In this document: positions 5,527 to 6,368 of the stretch, in pieces | How the letters are laid out: each line of letters starts with the position of its first letter | Numbering within the stretch: position 1 is the stretch's first letter | Source: an uncultured Bacteroidales bacterium | GTDB lineage: Bacteria; Bacteroidota; Bacteroidia; Bacteroidales; P3 | Reading direction: 5' to 3' | DNA: 6,368 bases | Assembly (NCBI GenBank): GCA_946540365.1 | Contig: CAMNIH010000099.1 | Location: 1 to 6,368, forward strand | The notes under the pieces: model-generated | Seen by the model: the letters and a program-made list of their open reading frames with translations, nothing else | Databases searched by the model: none | What the model was told of the DNA's origin: nothing | Translations under genes and position numbers: made by a program

Positions 5527-5550
5527 CTGCATCAAATCAAATCGTAACTT

Positions 5551-6368
5551 ATGGCTAAAAGCATTGTTTGCAGCGGTATACGCCCCACGGGCAACCTCCA
5601 TCTCGGCAATTATTTCGGCGCCTTGCGCAACTTCGTCCGCATGCAGGACGAGCACGACTGCTACTTCTTCATCGCCGACTACCACTCGCTGACCACCCAC
5701 CCCACGCCCGGCAGCATCTACAGCGACGCACGCACCATCCTCGCCCAGTACCTGGCCGCCGGCCTCGACCCCGAGCGCTGCACCCTCTACCTGCAGAGCG
5801 ACCTGCCCGAGACCATCGAGCTCTACCTCTTCTTCAACATGAACGCCTACCTCGGCGAGCTCGAGCGCGTCACCTCCTTCAAGGACAAGGTGCGCCAGAA
5901 CCCCAACAACGTCAACGCCGGCCTCCTCACCTACCCCACCCTCATGGCGGCCGACATCCTCATCCACAAGGCCACCCTCGTCCCCGTGGGTAAAGACCAG
6001 GAGCAGCACCTCGAGATGACGCGCACCTTCGCCCAGCGCTTCAACAACATGTACCACACCGACCTCTTCCCCCTGCCCCAGGCCCTCGGCACCAGCGGCA
6101 GCCTCGTCAAGATCCCCGCCCTCAACGGCAGCGGCAAGATGGGCAAGAGCGAGGGCGAAGCCTCCACCATCTTCCTCACCGACGAACCCGCCGTCATACG
6201 CAAGAAAATCATGAAGGCCAAGTCCGACAGCGGCCCCACCCAGATGAACCAGCAGAAGCCCGAAGAGATCGAGAACCTCTTCAGCCTCCTCAAGGCCGTC
6301 TCCACGCCCGACACCGTCCAGTACTTCGACGACCTCTACAACAGCTGCCAGATCCGCTACGGCGACCT
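5551..6368 (+). CDS. trpS: Tryptophan-tRNA ligase, N-terminal 272 residues (3' end beyond the window)
   Basis: Class I aminoacyl-tRNA synthetase that joins tryptophan to tRNA-Trp in the cytoplasm. The frame from ATG at 5551 is open to the window end. The opening SIVCSGIRPTGNLHLGNYFG carries the HIGH-type signature as HLGN (residues 17-20). Then come LMAADIL (131-137), VGKDQEQHLEMTR (146-158) and the KMSKS loop as KMGKS (196-200) followed by EG. All catalytic landmarks are therefore inside the window and intact. What is missing is the last part of the anticodon-binding helical domain. The start is set by the normal N-terminus and the -7 box 24 bp upstream. Codons are strikingly C-ending (mostly CTC and GTC for Leu and Val), unlike the G-ending choice in the minus-strand genes, including cysS. 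Confidence 0.98.
   Translation, partial: MAKSIVCSGIRPTGNLHLGNYFGALRNFVRMQDEHDCYFFIADYHSLTTHPTPGSIYSDARTILAQYLAAGLDPERCTLYLQSDLPETIELYLFFNMNAYLGELERVTSFKDKVRQNPNNVNAGLLTYPTLMAADILIHKATLVPVGKDQEQHLEMTRTFAQRFNNMYHTDLFPLPQALGTSGSLVKIPALNGSGKMGKSEGEASTIFLTDEPAVIRKKIMKAKSDSGPTQMNQQKPEEIENLFSLLKAVSTPDTVQYFDDLYNSCQIRYGD

Larger units (their letters stand above)
5444..5550. promoter_or_regulatory. Divergent prsW-trpS control region
   Basis: These 107 bp separate two start codons pointing away from each other. They hold the trpS -7 box, the second copy of the 27-nt leader block, and an A-run (5509-5514). On the minus strand the nearest -7-like sequence is TACGATTTG at 5546-5538, which has one base too many between TA and TTTG. 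If used, the prsW leader would cross the trpS promoter. Confidence 0.6.

Noticed and set aside
5527..5550. T-box or trp attenuator controlling trpS
   Set aside because: The likely leader is under 20 nt, far too short for either device.
4664..5692. 342-codon open frame on the plus strand
   Set aside because: It is antisense to prsW and then out of frame with the start of trpS, so it would span a divergent promoter region. No recognisable domain.
5443..6057. 204-codon open frame on the minus strand opposite trpS
   Set aside because: Its Val-, Glu- and Gly-rich product mirrors the C-ending codons of trpS. The trpS motifs on the other strand are unambiguous.

Overview
The window is chromosomal DNA of a GC-rich member of the Bacteroidales (Bacteroidota). 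The evidence is the gene families (a Bacteroidota-type LptE, a DUF2723/TMEM260-like membrane protein and the Bacteroidota branch of the ureohydrolase fold), -7 promoter boxes of the Bacteroidetes form TAnnTTTG, and few clear Shine-Dalgarno sequences. I cannot name the genus. I see no phage, transposase, CRISPR, tRNA or rRNA.

Layout: cysS (cysteine-tRNA ligase, minus strand, 3' end outside the window) occupies 1-580. Upstream of it, and transcribed towards it, is a compact minus-strand cluster from 4274 to 677: a ureohydrolase-fold protein with a degenerate metal site, a 56-residue protein of unknown function (2917-3087), the outer-membrane lipoprotein LptE, and a short DUF2723/GT117-type membrane glycosyltransferase-like protein. 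The gaps are 8 bp and 30 bp, followed by a 40-bp overlap, so the four genes look like one operon. Its best-understood members concern the cell envelope (LPS export and probably surface glycosylation). Next comes a 404-bp AT-rich gap (4275-4678) filled with related direct and inverted repeats. Then come a minus-strand PrsW-type intramembrane protease gene (4679-5443), a 107-bp divergent promoter region, and trpS (tryptophan-tRNA ligase, plus strand, from 5551 and cut by the window end).

Most of the window is ordinary housekeeping and envelope sequence. Four things stand out. (1) The arginase-like protein lacks most of the residues that bind the two manganese ions, so it is probably a pseudoenzyme. 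(2) The repeat island between prsW and the operon has three long potential stem-loops built from one shared sequence family. (3) A 27-nt block, 23/27 identical, lies just upstream of both minus-strand start codons at 4274 and 5443. (4) The DUF2723 protein appears to lack a large internal part of the usual family architecture. Codon choice also flips between strands at the trpS/prsW divergence, which looks like replication-strand skew. I see no convincing new multi-gene defence or mobile system.
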